A DNA stretch of 64,000 bases from Alg239-R122 sp041746135 (GTDB lineage Bacteria; Pseudomonadota; Alphaproteobacteria; Sphingomonadales; Sphingomonadaceae): positions 62,001 to 126,000 of the forward strand of contig JBGTHQ010000003.1 of NCBI GenBank assembly GCA_041746135.1, in the 5' to 3' direction. The position numbers and the translations under genes were made by a program. Shown here in pieces: positions 49,484 through 59,016 of this stretch. Under the pieces are notes generated by a model. It was not told where the DNA came from and did no database searches. It worked only from the letters and a program-made list of their open reading frames with translations. The stretch's first letter is position 1; each line of letters starts with the position of its first letter.

Positions 49484-50188
49484 ATGAAAAAAATCTATCC
49501 CGATGCCGCCGCCGCCCTTGACGGGCTTTTGTTCGACGGCATGACCATCTGCGCGGGCGGTTTCGGCCTGTGCGGCATCCCAGAACGGTTGATCGACGCG
49601 ATCCGCAACAGCGGCGTCAAGGATCTGACTATCGCTTCCAATAATGCGGGTATCGATGGCGAAGGTCTGGGCAAACTGCTGCGCACCAAGCAGGTCAGAA
49701 AAATGATCTCTAGCTATGTCGGAGAGAACAAGGAATTCGAGCGCCAGTTTCTGGCGGGCGAACTGGAAGTCGAATTCTGTCCGCAGGGTACGCTGGCCGA
49801 ACGCTGCCGCGCAGGCGGCGCGGGCATTCCGGGTTTTTACACCAAGACCGGCGTCGGCACGCAGGTGGCCGAAGGTAAGGAGCACAAGGATTTCGATGGC
49901 GAGACCTACATACTGGAACGCGGTATTTTCGCCGATCTGTGCATCGTCAAGGGTTGGCGCGCCGACACTGCGGGCAATCTGCAATTCCGCAAGACGGCGC
50001 GCAATTTTAATCAGCCTATGGCCACCGCCGGCAAGGTCTGTGTGGCCGAAGTCGAAGAAATCGTCGAGCCCGGCCAACTCGATCCCGATGCAATCCACTT
50101 GCCGAGCATTTATGTGAAACGGATGATCGATGGCAGCCCGTATGACAAGAAAATCGAATTCGTGACCACTCGCGAGCCCGCTGCTTAG
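49484..50188 (+). CDS. scoA: 3-oxoacid CoA-transferase, subunit A
   Basis: 234 aa from ATG at 49484. DGMTICAGGFGLCGIPERLI, NNAGIDGEGLGKLL, RTKQVRKMISSYVGENKEFE and GGAGIPGFYTKTGVGTQVAE are the alpha-subunit blocks of succinyl-CoA:3-oxoacid CoA-transferase. It moves CoA from succinyl-CoA to acetoacetate or a related acid. The B subunit is not adjacent: a 328-codon lipoprotein gene lies between them with two- and three-base gaps. Confidence 0.95.
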   Translation: MKKIYPDAAAALDGLLFDGMTICAGGFGLCGIPERLIDAIRNSGVKDLTIASNNAGIDGEGLGKLLRTKQVRKMISSYVGENKEFERQFLAGELEVEFCPQGTLAERCRAGGAGIPGFYTKTGVGTQVAEGKEHKDFDGETYILERGIFADLCIVKGWRADTAGNLQFRKTARNFNQPMATAGKVCVAEVEEIVEPGQLDPDAIHLPSIYVKRMIDGSPYDKKIEFVTTREPAA

Positions 50189-50191
50189 GCC

Positions 50192-51178
50192 ATGGGTCCC
50201 GCTTTCCGTCTGTTCTGCGTTGCCGTTATGGGGCTGTCGCTGTCGAGTTGTGTCGCGGCGATCATTCCCATATTGGCCACGGGCGCGCTGGGCAGCCAGG
50301 TTCTGACCAAGCCGCCGGTCGTTGCGGTGGCCGAATATGATGCGCAGGCGGCTGCCGCGGCGGCGGGGGGAAGTTTTATTCCGGGTCAGGCCAATGCAGG
50401 CAATGCCGGTTTTATCGGCACAGCACCGGGTGGAACGGTGACAGCGGACAGCGATACGGCGCGTTCCGCGATGGCGCAGCTGGCTGAAATCGCCAACCGT
50501 TACAGCCGCCTGGCAGGCGGCGGCCAATATCGCGGCTTTTTGGCATATGGTCTCGAGCAAGCCAAAAAATATGCAGCCGGAAAGGGCGTGCGTTCGGTCG
50601 TTCTCCAGCCCGATTTTTCGATAGAGAACCCGCAGTTCATGCCATGCACAGCTCTTGCTCCGGCAGTGATGGTCGATCTCGACAATAGCGCCTCGCTCGG
50701 CGCAGGCGCAAATGCGCTTGCATCCGAAGATGCTGTGGCGGTGGAAGAACTGGCCGCCGCGCTTTCGGCATTGCGGGCGAACGACATCACTATAGTCTGG
50801 CTGTCCGACCGCGCCGATAGCGAAGCCGACACGATGATCGCCGAACTGCGCCAGACCGCACTTCAGACGCCGGGCGATGGAGATTTTCTATCGCTGGCGC
50901 GCAGTGCCAAAGACAGCAAGCAACAGCGTCGTATCGAGGCCAGCAGCCGGTTTTGCATTGTGGCAATGGTGGGCGATAACCGGTCGGATTTCGATCAGCT
51001 ATTCGGCTATTTGCGCGATCCGGAAAATTTTGTCGTGCTAAACCATATGTGGGATGCGGGCTGGTTTCGCAAACCGGTTCCGGATGTATCGCAACTGGTA
51101 ACGGATACGGATGAAGATCTGGTCCCGGATGATGCGAGTTCACCCGATCAACTTTCTCCAGAAGATGAGGATATTTAG
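50192..51178 (+). CDS. HAD-like putative lipoprotein between scoA and scoB
   Basis: 328 aa. The signal peptide ends in lipobox LSSC (C20). An Ala/Gly-rich region follows, then a domain with spaced HAD motifs: VMVDLDNSAS (D162 and D164), IVWLSDRAD (Ser 205) and VAMVGDNRSDF (D262, D266). The layout recalls class B/C or e(P4)-type acid phosphatases, which are periplasmic or lipoproteins. The acidic C-terminus (DTDEDLVPDDASS...) is unusual. Coding spacing of two and three bases shows it belongs to the sco operon. Function unknown; phosphatase is inference. Confidence 0.65.
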   Translation: MGPAFRLFCVAVMGLSLSSCVAAIIPILATGALGSQVLTKPPVVAVAEYDAQAAAAAAGGSFIPGQANAGNAGFIGTAPGGTVTADSDTARSAMAQLAEIANRYSRLAGGGQYRGFLAYGLEQAKKYAAGKGVRSVVLQPDFSIENPQFMPCTALAPAVMVDLDNSASLGAGANALASEDAVAVEELAAALSALRANDITIVWLSDRADSEADTMIAELRQTALQTPGDGDFLSLARSAKDSKQQRRIEASSRFCIVAMVGDNRSDFDQLFGYLRDPENFVVLNHMWDAGWFRKPVPDVSQLVTDTDEDLVPDDASSPDQLSPEDEDI

Positions 51179-51180
51179 AC

Positions 51181-51822
51181 ATGGCATGGGATCGTAACCA
51201 GATGGCGGCGCGCGCCGCCCAGGAATTGCAGGACGGCTATTACGTCAATCTGGGCATCGGCATCCCGACGCTGGTCGCCAACCATATTCCCGATGGGGTC
51301 GAAGTCACGCTGCAATCCGAAAACGGCATGCTCGGCATCGGACCGTTTCCCTATGCGGGCGAGGAGGATCCGGACCTGATCAACGCGGGCAAGCAAACGA
51401 TTAGCGAACTGCCGTCTTCGGCCTATTTCAGCAGCAGCGACAGTTTTGCCATGATCCGCGGGGGGCATATCGACCTGACCGTGCTGGGTGCGATGGAGGT
51501 TGCGGAAAATGGCGATATCGCCAACTGGATGATTCCGGGCAAGATGATCAAGGGCATGGGCGGCGCGATGGATCTGGTCGCGGGGGTCAAGAAAATCATC
51601 GTCGTTATGGACCATGCGGCCAAGGATGGCAGCCCCAAATTCATCCCCGAATGCACGCTGCCGCTGACCGGCACGAACGTGGTCGATATGATCATCACCA
51701 ATTTGTGCGTGTTTAAGCGCGAGGATCATGACAGTCCATTCACACTCGTCGAACTTGCGCCCGGCGTTACTGCAGAAGAAGTTGCGGCGCAGACGACGGC
51801 GCAATACGAAACCGGCCTATGA
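51181..51822 (+). CDS. scoB: 3-oxoacid CoA-transferase, subunit B
   Basis: 213 aa. YYVNLGIGIPTLVANHIPDG, LQSENGMLGIGPFPYAGEED (with the catalytic Glu that forms the CoA thioester) and RGGHIDLTVLGAMEVAENGD are the beta-subunit signature. It completes the heterodimer with ScoA. Its stop overlaps the next gene by four bases. Confidence 0.96.
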   Translation: MAWDRNQMAARAAQELQDGYYVNLGIGIPTLVANHIPDGVEVTLQSENGMLGIGPFPYAGEEDPDLINAGKQTISELPSSAYFSSSDSFAMIRGGHIDLTVLGAMEVAENGDIANWMIPGKMIKGMGGAMDLVAGVKKIIVVMDHAAKDGSPKFIPECTLPLTGTNVVDMIITNLCVFKREDHDSPFTLVELAPGVTAEEVAAQTTAQYETGL

Positions 51823-52277
51823 CCCGAAAGGGCGCACATTGGCTGATATGCGGCGGCGTCTTAAGCATGCTTGCCGCGCTGATGCACATTGGCGTGATCA
51901 TTGGAGGGCCCGAATGGTACCGGTTTTTCGGTGCCGGTGAAGCAATGGCGCGTGCGGACGAACGGGGCGAAGTCTATCCTGCGATTGCGACTACCGGCAT
52001 CGCGCTCGTTCTCATGATATGGGGCGCATATGCATTTTCCGGTGCGGGCTTGATCCGGCGCTTGCCATTATTGCGCACGGCCCTTGTGATGATCACCGCA
52101 ATATATCTTATTCGGGGATTGATGGTTATTCCCATATGGGTGGCCAAACCGCATCTTGTGACGGAATTTGATGTCTGGTCGTCGGCAATTGTTTTTGTTT
52201 ACGGCGCAGTGCATCTGGTCGGCCTGTGGCGGGCATGGAATGCCCTCTCCAACAATGCCGGAAGACATAAGGTATGA
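51819..52277 (+). CDS. Four-helix membrane protein, unknown
   Basis: 152 aa with four hydrophobic segments (about 8-28, 54-74, 83-104 and 121-139). No conserved domain was recognised. It is overlapped by scoB upstream and the esterase downstream, each as ATGA, so it is translated together with them. Charged residues cluster in the loop after helix 1 (GEAMARADERGEVYP). Confidence 0.7.
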   Translation: MTRKGAHWLICGGVLSMLAALMHIGVIIGGPEWYRFFGAGEAMARADERGEVYPAIATTGIALVLMIWGAYAFSGAGLIRRLPLLRTALVMITAIYLIRGLMVIPIWVAKPHLVTEFDVWSSAIVFVYGAVHLVGLWRAWNALSNNAGRHKV

Positions 52278-53185
52278 GCCGCAAGACATGGTTTGCCGGA
52301 CTGTCGTTTGTGTTGTTGTCTGGGGTCGGACTATATCTCTATACAGCGTCTCCGCCCGGACTGCTCAGCAAATATGATGCGGCTTTTGGCGGCGGCAAGG
52401 GTGTCGCGCAGGCGGGCGCGGATATTGGATTTGGCGACAAGGGCCAGAAACTCGATATCTGGGCAGCCGAAGACACGGCCAAGAGCGCGAACAAGCCGGT
52501 TCTGATATTCTTTCATGGCGGCGGCTGGGTAAAAGGAACGCGGCAGGATTATGCCTTCGCGGCGAAAGCCTATGCGCGGCAGGGATTTGTTGTCGTGGTG
52601 CCCGATTATCGCAAGGTTCCGCACGTGCGCTTCCCGGCCTTTCTAGAGGACGGTGCGCAGGGGGTGCGCTGGGTGCAGGACAATATTGCAGGTTACGGCG
52701 GCGATCCGAAAAATATCGCGCTTTCTGGGCATAGTGCAGGCGCGCATACGGCGGTTTTGCTGGGTCTGGATACGCGCTGGCTAAATTCGGCGGGCGCCGA
52801 TCCGTCCAATGTCACGGCTGTGGTCGGATTAAGCGGACCGTATGATTTCTATCCTTTCGATAAGAAACGCTCGATCGACGCGATGAGCCACTACAAGGAC
52901 CCGGCAGCGACGCAGCCCATAAATTTCGTCCGCGCGGATGCGCCACCGATGCTGGTTATCACCAGCAGCGAGGACACGACTGTGCGCCCGCGCAATGCGG
53001 AAAGCCTCGAGGCGAAGTTGAACGCGGTCGGTGCTGATGCGAACATGATCAACTATCAGGGGCTCGACCATGAGGACGTGGTGATGGCGCTATCGGTGCC
53101 ATTTCGCGACAAGGCCCCGGTGCTGGATGATAGTGTCACGTTTCTGAAAACGCATATGCAAAGGGACGGCAAAGGCGCGAAATGA
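52274..53185 (+). CDS. HSL-type alpha/beta hydrolase (esterase)
   Basis: 303 aa. LIFFHGGGWVKGTRQDYAF has the HGGG oxyanion motif of hormone-sensitive-lipase esterases, IALSGHSAGAHTAVL the nucleophile Ser, ITSSEDTTVRP the Asp and QGLDHEDVVMA the His. A hydrophobic N-terminus (about 8-24) predicts export or an anchor. Likely an ester-hydrolysing enzyme in the sco operon; substrate unknown. Confidence 0.85.
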   Translation: MSRKTWFAGLSFVLLSGVGLYLYTASPPGLLSKYDAAFGGGKGVAQAGADIGFGDKGQKLDIWAAEDTAKSANKPVLIFFHGGGWVKGTRQDYAFAAKAYARQGFVVVVPDYRKVPHVRFPAFLEDGAQGVRWVQDNIAGYGGDPKNIALSGHSAGAHTAVLLGLDTRWLNSAGADPSNVTAVVGLSGPYDFYPFDKKRSIDAMSHYKDPAATQPINFVRADAPPMLVITSSEDTTVRPRNAESLEAKLNAVGADANMINYQGLDHEDVVMALSVPFRDKAPVLDDSVTFLKTHMQRDGKGAK

Positions 53186-53871
53186 CCTATACGCTGATTA
53201 CCGCCAACCGTAACTACAGCAGCTGGTCGCTGCGGCCATGGGTGCTGATGCGCGCGCTCGGGATCGCCTTTACGGACCGGATCGAACCTTTTGCGTCAAT
53301 GGACAATTTTCACGCGTTCCGGCAGTTCTCGCCTTCGGGACAAGTGCCCTGCCTGATCCACGGCGATACCGTTATCTGGGATTCGCTGGGTATCGCCCTG
53401 TATCTGGGCGAGCGCCATAATGACGTATGGCCGCAGGATAAAGTAGCCCGTACATGGGCAATGTGCGCGGCGACGGAGATGCATGGCGGCTTTACGGACC
53501 TGCGCACCCTCTGCCCGATGAATGTTGGCGTGCGCGCCACGCTGCACGAAATCCCACCTGGCTTGGCGCGCAATATCGCCCGGATTGCCGAGCTGTGGGA
53601 AGAGGGACTGAGCCGCTTCGGCGGACCCTATCTTGCAGGTGATCATTTCGGCGCGGTCGATGCTTTTTTCGCGCCGGTGGTGTACCGCTTTCGCAGTTTT
53701 GGAATCGATACGGGGCCAGCGGCGCAAGTGTGGATGCAGTTGATGCTTAGCCATCCGGTCATGCGCGAATGGGAAAGACAGGCGCTTGCCGAAACGCATC
53801 GCGAAACGGCGCATGAGCAAGAAATCGTTGCTGTCGCGAATGTAACGGCCGATTATAGGGCAACCGAATAG
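53182..53871 (+). CDS. Glutathione S-transferase family protein
   Basis: 229 aa. LITANRNYSSWSLRPWVLMR is the thioredoxin-fold start with the YSSWS catalytic Ser of YfcF/zeta-like GSTs, and FSPSGQVPCLIHGD the cis-Pro loop. A C-terminal helical domain is present (FGAVDAFFAPVVYRFRSFG). Overlaps the esterase by four bases and ends the 49.5-53.9 kb run. Confidence 0.87.
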   Translation: MTYTLITANRNYSSWSLRPWVLMRALGIAFTDRIEPFASMDNFHAFRQFSPSGQVPCLIHGDTVIWDSLGIALYLGERHNDVWPQDKVARTWAMCAATEMHGGFTDLRTLCPMNVGVRATLHEIPPGLARNIARIAELWEEGLSRFGGPYLAGDHFGAVDAFFAPVVYRFRSFGIDTGPAAQVWMQLMLSHPVMREWERQALAETHRETAHEQEIVAVANVTADYRATE

Positions 53872-53995
53872 CGAGTTGGCCCGGGTTTTGCTAGACCGAG
53901 CATTGTTGAGGGGTTGATATTTTCAGCGATTTCCGTCATTAGGCTCGCATTATATGTTGCGTTGCAGCATAAATTATTTCCGGAAGACCGTGAAC

Positions 53996-55483
53996 ATGCC
54001 CTTGCACCGCAAGATGAAACGCGACTGGCTGAGCCAGCCCAAAACCGAATTTCTTGCGGGCCTTGTGGTCGCACTGGCGCTGATTCCCGAAGCGATCGGT
54101 TTCGCCCTGATTGCCGGTGTCGATCCGCAGGTCGGTCTCTATGCCAGCTTCTCGATTGCCGTGATCACTGCGATACTGGGCGGTCGTCCAGGTATGATTT
54201 CGGCAGCGACGGCTGCCGTGGCCGTGCTGGTTATTCCGCTGGTGCGCGACCACGGCGTCGAATATCTGTTCGCGGCGACCATCCTGATGGGTGTGTTTCA
54301 GGCGGTGTCGGGTTTTCTAAGGCTCGACCTGCTGATGCGGTTCGTCTCGCGTTCGGTCATAACCGGCTTTGTCAATGCGCTCGCGATCCTCATTTTCATG
54401 GCGCAGCTGCCGCAATTGACGGGGCCGAATTTTACCATTGAAACCTATGCCATGGTCGCCGTCGGCTTGGGTATCATCTATCTGCTCCCGCGCCTGACCA
54501 AATCGGTGCCGTCGCCCTTGATGGCGATCGTGCTGCTCGCTGCGGCCAGCATGTTCTGGGGCATGGACGTTTCCACTGTAGGCCAGATGGGCGACTTGCC
54601 GAAAAGTCTGCCGATGTTCCACTTGCCGCAGGTTCCGCTGACATTGGAAACGCTGCAGATTATCGCGCCCTATGCCGCCGGTATGGCCGCGGTCGGGTTG
54701 CTGGAATCGTTGCTGACGGCGTCGATCGTCGACGATATGACCGAGACGCGTAGTTCCAAGAAACAGGAATGCTATGGGCAGGGCGTTGCCAACTTCTTCA
54801 CCGGCTTTATTGGCGGCATGGGCGGCTGCGCGATGATCGGCCAGTCGGTTATCAACATCAAATCGGGTGGTCGTCACCGGCTTTCGACATTATTGGCGGG
54901 CGTGCTTCTTCTCGTGCTGATCGTGGTGCTGGGTCCATGGGTCGCCGCCATTCCGATGCCTGCGCTCGTCGCCGTCATGATTTTCGTGTCGGTCAGCACG
55001 TTCCGCTGGAAATCCTTCACCGAAATCACCCACCATCCCAAAGCTTCCAGCGCGGTCATGCTGGCGACTGTGGTTACCGTGGTCGCCACCCACGACCTAT
55101 CAATCGGCGTGCTGGTCGGCGTCCTGCTCAGCGGTATCTTCTTTGCGGCCAAGGTACGCAATCTCGTGAAGATCGACAGTTATGTCGAAGGCAGCACGCG
55201 GCAATATCTGATCGGCGGCGAGATATTTTTCGGATCGGTCGACATCGTTACTGAAGCCATGGAATATGGCGAAGAACATATCGACACAGTAACGATCGAC
55301 GTGACGCACGCGCATTTCTGGGACATTTCTGCGACCGGCGTGCTCGACAAGGTCGTCGCTCGGCTACAGGGCGAGGGCAAGACCGTCAGCGTTATCGGGT
55401 TGAATGCCGCCAGCGCGACATTGGTCGAGAAATATAGCGACAATGAAAAGCCGTTCGAAAGCCTGGGTGTTGTTGGCCACTGA
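53996..55483 (+). CDS. SulP/SLC26-family anion transporter
   Basis: 495 aa from ATG at 53996. AGLVVALALIPEAIGFALIA and GVDPQVGLYASFSIAVITAI open the membrane domain of about twelve to fourteen helices; GMGGCAMIGQSVINIKSGG is a SulP family block. A STAS domain closes the protein (VDIVTEAMEYGE..., VTIDVTHAHFWDISATGVLD). Substrates of relatives include sulfate, bicarbonate and dicarboxylates. The gene stands alone. Confidence 0.92.
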   Translation: MPLHRKMKRDWLSQPKTEFLAGLVVALALIPEAIGFALIAGVDPQVGLYASFSIAVITAILGGRPGMISAATAAVAVLVIPLVRDHGVEYLFAATILMGVFQAVSGFLRLDLLMRFVSRSVITGFVNALAILIFMAQLPQLTGPNFTIETYAMVAVGLGIIYLLPRLTKSVPSPLMAIVLLAAASMFWGMDVSTVGQMGDLPKSLPMFHLPQVPLTLETLQIIAPYAAGMAAVGLLESLLTASIVDDMTETRSSKKQECYGQGVANFFTGFIGGMGGCAMIGQSVINIKSGGRHRLSTLLAGVLLLVLIVVLGPWVAAIPMPALVAVMIFVSVSTFRWKSFTEITHHPKASSAVMLATVVTVVATHDLSIGVLVGVLLSGIFFAAKVRNLVKIDSYVEGSTRQYLIGGEIFFGSVDIVTEAMEYGEEHIDTVTIDVTHAHFWDISATGVLDKVVARLQGEGKTVSVIGLNAASATLVEKYSDNEKPFESLGVVGH

Positions 55484-55670
55484 TCGTCGCGGGTGAGCCG
55501 CGCGTTTCGCCCAGGGGCGATCGAGGAGCGGTGCCTTATGGCCATCAGTTTATGACGATGATGACCGGATCCATAACGATGGTGTAAATTCTTCGTGGTT
55601 TCCCAGATATGGACAAATGCTATAATTTGTTTCACACAGGGAACAGAAAAATTGCTTCCGATGGAATTTT

Positions 55671-56969
55671 ATGCCGAAAGCCCTTCGCTCGCCGATATTC
55701 ATGATCGTCATATTGTCCGTGTGCGCGGCCGCCATTCTGTGGTTCTTTTTATCTCGCCTTCCTGAAGAATATTCGCAAAAGGCGAGCCTGGTGCCTGCCG
55801 CGAACGCCAATACGGCACCGGTCTATCCCGAACTGCCCGATCAATGGCGGGGCCGTGTCGACTATATCGATTTCGATGCGCGCATTCGCACGCTGATGGA
55901 AGATCCGGCTATGGCCGGGCTAGCGGTCGCGGTTGTGGAGGACGGGCGTTTAAGCTTCGTGCACGGCTATGGCGTCACCGACCGCACCACGGGCGAAAAA
56001 GTCACGCCGACCACGGTTTTCCGATGGGCTTCGGTTTCAAAAGGCGTAGCCGCAACTTTGGTCGCCGATCTTGTGGCGGATGGCAAGCTCAACTGGAAAA
56101 CGCCGATTGCCAGTTATGGGACCAGTTTGCGGCTCCCCGACCATGCCGAACATTATCTGGGGCTCGACGCGATCTTGTCGCACCGTCTGGGCTTGCCCAA
56201 AAACGCGTATGACGGACAGTTGGAAGGGGGCAAGTCGCCCATGCTGATTCGCGCTTCCTTGGCCGGCGTAAACAAGCAGTGCGCGCCCGGCGATTGCCAC
56301 AGCTATCAGAATGTCGCGTACGACACGGTAAGCGAAATCGTCCGCAACGCCACACACGCATCCTATGCGCAGCAAGTCAAAAAACGGCTGTTCGGTCCGC
56401 TTGGCATGACCAGCGCCAGCATCGGCCGTGACGGATTGGTGGGCGCGGAAAGCTGGGCAAAGCCGTATAACGGATCGCGCCAGCTGGATGTCTCTCCAAA
56501 TTATTATCACGTGCCGGCGGCCGCCGGTGTGAATTCCGACATTATCGATCTGGCAAAATGGATGCAGGCGCAAATGGGGCAGGCACCCCGCGTCCTGACT
56601 CCTGCCGAACTGCAAACGCTGCATACGCCGCGTATCGGCACCCGCCGCGTATATGGCAATAGCGAGATGGGACGGGCGCTGGCATCGCCCGCTTATGGTT
56701 TGGGCTGGCGCAGTTTCGTTTACGATGACGAATCTCTGGTGGGACATAGCGGCGCGGTCAACGGATACCGGGCATCGGTCATGTTCGATCCGGCGCGCAG
56801 GACGGGCATCGTCATGCTGTGGAATTCGCAAAGCGCCCGGCCGTTCCGGCTGCAGTTGGAACTGTTCGACATGTACCGGAGCCGTGAAAGCCGGAACTGG
56901 CTGCAACTGAAAAAAGTGCCGCAAATTGCGGCTGCTCAAGATGGTGTAGCCAACGCCCAATCCGATTGA
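55671..56969 (+). CDS. Serine hydrolase of the beta-lactamase/esterase family (class C fold)
   Basis: 432 aa. Hydrophobic N-terminus (about 8-27) is a signal anchor. FRWASVSKGVAATLVADLV has the catalytic SxxK (Ser-Val-Ser-Lys), SYQNVAYDTVSEIV the YxN-like motif and LVGHSGAVNGYRA the third HxG motif. Members are penicillin-binding-like esterases, D-amino acid peptidases or lactonases. A TATAAT lies upstream at about 55620, but no -35 partner was identified. Confidence 0.88.
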   Translation: MPKALRSPIFMIVILSVCAAAILWFFLSRLPEEYSQKASLVPAANANTAPVYPELPDQWRGRVDYIDFDARIRTLMEDPAMAGLAVAVVEDGRLSFVHGYGVTDRTTGEKVTPTTVFRWASVSKGVAATLVADLVADGKLNWKTPIASYGTSLRLPDHAEHYLGLDAILSHRLGLPKNAYDGQLEGGKSPMLIRASLAGVNKQCAPGDCHSYQNVAYDTVSEIVRNATHASYAQQVKKRLFGPLGMTSASIGRDGLVGAESWAKPYNGSRQLDVSPNYYHVPAAAGVNSDIIDLAKWMQAQMGQAPRVLTPAELQTLHTPRIGTRRVYGNSEMGRALASPAYGLGWRSFVYDDESLVGHSGAVNGYRASVMFDPARRTGIVMLWNSQSARPFRLQLELFDMYRSRESRNWLQLKKVPQIAAAQDGVANAQSD

Positions 56970-57021
56970 CCCGCTGTAAAGCGGCATGCATAAACGGCCC
57001 CTGCAAAACCGGAGCCTCGTC

Positions 57022-57666
57022 ATGACCATCATTCTTCATCACTTGCGCTATTCGCGTTCCACCCGCATCATCTGGCTGTTGGAAGAAATGGGCATCGCAT
57101 ACGAACTGGTGCAGCATGACCGCAACCCCAAAACCAATCGCGCGCAGAACGATCTTGCCGCCATCCACCCGCTGTCCAAGGCGCCGACCGTGATCGTTGA
57201 TGGCAAGACAATGGTCGAAAGCGGGGCGATCATCGAATATCTGATCGAAAAACACGGTGACGGCGATCTGGCACCGCGCCCGTCGAACGAACACCGCGCC
57301 GATTATCTCGAATGGCTGCATTTTGCCGAGGGTACGATGGCGATGCCGATCATCCTGACATTATTGGCGCCGCGCTTTGGCGGCCTTGGCGATATATTGG
57401 GCGGCTTTCTGGGTGCGGAAGTCACCAAATTGCTCGACTATGCTGATCGCCATATGGAAGATCGCGATTTCGTGGTGGGCGACGGTTTTACCGGCGCGGA
57501 TATCAACCTTGCCTATATCGTTGAAGTTTCGAATGCGGGCCGTTTGCTGGAAACGCGCCCCAATTTGAAAGCTTATCTGGACCGGATGCAGGCGCGCGAA
57601 ATGTACAAAAAAGCCATTGAAATTGGCGGGCCAGTCATATCGCGCATGATTCGCAACAAAGAATAA
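57022..57666 (+). CDS. Glutathione S-transferase
   Basis: 214 aa from ATG at 57022. LHHLRYSRSTRIIWLLEEMG has the N-terminal GST fold with a Ser/Tyr near the catalytic position; HPLSKAPTVIVDGKTMVESG holds the cis-Pro and the glutathione-binding VESGAI motif. A helical C-terminal domain follows. It converts electrophiles with glutathione or has a ligandin role. Start is 13 codons into the longest frame. Confidence 0.9.
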   Translation: MTIILHHLRYSRSTRIIWLLEEMGIAYELVQHDRNPKTNRAQNDLAAIHPLSKAPTVIVDGKTMVESGAIIEYLIEKHGDGDLAPRPSNEHRADYLEWLHFAEGTMAMPIILTLLAPRFGGLGDILGGFLGAEVTKLLDYADRHMEDRDFVVGDGFTGADINLAYIVEVSNAGRLLETRPNLKAYLDRMQAREMYKKAIEIGGPVISRMIRNKE

Positions 57667-57677
57667 TCTTGTATAAT

Positions 57678-58526
57678 ATGCGGTATTACGAAACTTCAAA
57701 GACCGCGCTTCTGGCATTGTGTGCCGTCATGGCATTTGCCGGAAATTCGTTGCTCAGCCGTGCCGCCTTGGTGGACGGCGGTATAGACTGGGCCTCTTTC
57801 ACCGCCGTGCGGCTGATATCGGGTGCGGTCATGCTGGCTCTGCTTCTGGGCATGCGCCACGGCAACGCGATATGGCCCAAACGTGCCAGTTTGGGCGGTA
57901 TAGCGTCGCTGTTCGCATATGGCGCATTGTTCACACTCGCATATGTAAACCTGACCACGGCGACCGGCGCGTTGATCCTGTTTTCGACCGTGCAGATAAC
58001 CATGCAGGCAATCGCTCTGCTACGCGGCGACCGCCCGGGCATGCTGCAATGGTGCGGAATGGTCCTGGCGCTTGCGGGTCTGGTCTGGCTTCTGCTGCCC
58101 GGCCTAGCCGCGCCGCCATTGATTCCCAGCACCATCATGGCAGCTGCTGGGATATCGTGGGGGATATACAGCTGGGTAGGACGCAGCGCCGGTGATGCCG
58201 CTCTTTCGACCGCGCGCAATTTCATCGGCGCCGCCGCGCTGGCGCTGCTTCTGCTGTTTTGGGTGCCTGCATGGCCGAACGGTCAGGGTATCGCGCTGGC
58301 GCTGGTATCGGGCATGGTGACGTCCGCGCTCGGTTATATCGTGTGGTATGCACTCTTGCCGCGGATCGGCGTGGTGACGGCGGGCGCGGTCCAGCTTTCG
58401 GTGCCGGCTATTGCCGCGATGGGCGGGGTGCTGTTCCTGTCCGAGGTCATTTCGGCGCGGCTGGTCAGCGCGACCATACTGATTTTTGCGGGGATCGCCT
58501 TGACGCTGAAAGCCAAGGTTAAATAG
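57678..58526 (+). CDS. DMT-family (EamA) exporter
   Basis: 282 aa from ATG at 57678 (a TTG at 57669 is also in frame). Ten hydrophobic segments in two EamA repeats; VMAFAGNSLLSRAAL and the duplicate ISWGIYSWVGRSAGD mark the repeats. Members export amino acids or metabolites. It follows the GST gene by eleven bases and converges with crtZ, overlapping its 3' end by eight bases. Confidence 0.87.
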   Translation: MRYYETSKTALLALCAVMAFAGNSLLSRAALVDGGIDWASFTAVRLISGAVMLALLLGMRHGNAIWPKRASLGGIASLFAYGALFTLAYVNLTTATGALILFSTVQITMQAIALLRGDRPGMLQWCGMVLALAGLVWLLLPGLAAPPLIPSTIMAAAGISWGIYSWVGRSAGDAALSTARNFIGAAALALLLLFWVPAWPNGQGIALALVSGMVTSALGYIVWYALLPRIGVVTAGAVQLSVPAIAAMGGVLFLSEVISARLVSATILIFAGIALTLKAKVK

Positions 58527-59016
58527 CCGCATCCCTGACCACTGCCGTACCGGCCTGCCGCTGCGCTTTCAATTCCTGCTTCAAGACAACCGGATCGCGC
58601 GCGAAGACAAAACCGAAACTTACGCCGCCATCCTTGCCGATTGTCGCGTGATGCAGCTTGTGCGCTTGCACCAGCCGTTTGGCATAGCCATGCTTGGGCA
58701 CCCAGCGCATGAAGCGCTGGTGGACCAGCCCGTCGTGAATGAATGCGTAAATCATGCCGTAGATCGAAATGCCCATCGCGATCCACCATAACAAGGGCGA
58801 CCAGACCGCACCGACCACAAACAGCAGGATCGCAAAACTGCCGAACACAACTCCGAACAGATCGTTTTTCTCCAGCGCCTTGTCATGCGGTTCGTGATGG
58901 TCGCGGTGCCACCCCCAGCCCCAGCCGTGCATAATATATTTATGCGCCCACCACGCAAAAAATTCCATGCCAACAACGGTAGCCGCAACGACCAATATGA
59001 TTTGCCATGTGTTCAT
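58519..59016 (-). CDS. crtZ: Beta-carotene hydroxylase
   Basis: 165 aa from ATG at 59016. The four His motifs of the fatty-acid-hydroxylase-like enzyme are visible: HKYIMHGWGWGWHRDHHEPH, HDGLVHQR and QAHKLHHATIG. It adds 3-hydroxyl groups to beta-ionone rings. The ATG overlaps the crtW stop by one base (TGATG), so the two are coupled. With CrtW it can make astaxanthin-type xanthophylls. crtI, crtB and crtY are elsewhere. Confidence 0.94.
   Translation of the reverse strand: MNTWQIILVVAATVVGMEFFAWWAHKYIMHGWGWGWHRDHHEPHDKALEKNDLFGVVFGSFAILLFVVGAVWSPLLWWIAMGISIYGMIYAFIHDGLVHQRFMRWVPKHGYAKRLVQAHKLHHATIGKDGGVSFGFVFARDPVVLKQELKAQRQAGTAVVRDAAI

Noticed and set aside
55645..55671. GGAAC near 55635 upstream of the serine hydrolase as an EcfG promoter
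   Set aside because: No CGTT-like -10 element occurs 16 or 17 bases downstream, so the match is only half a promoter.
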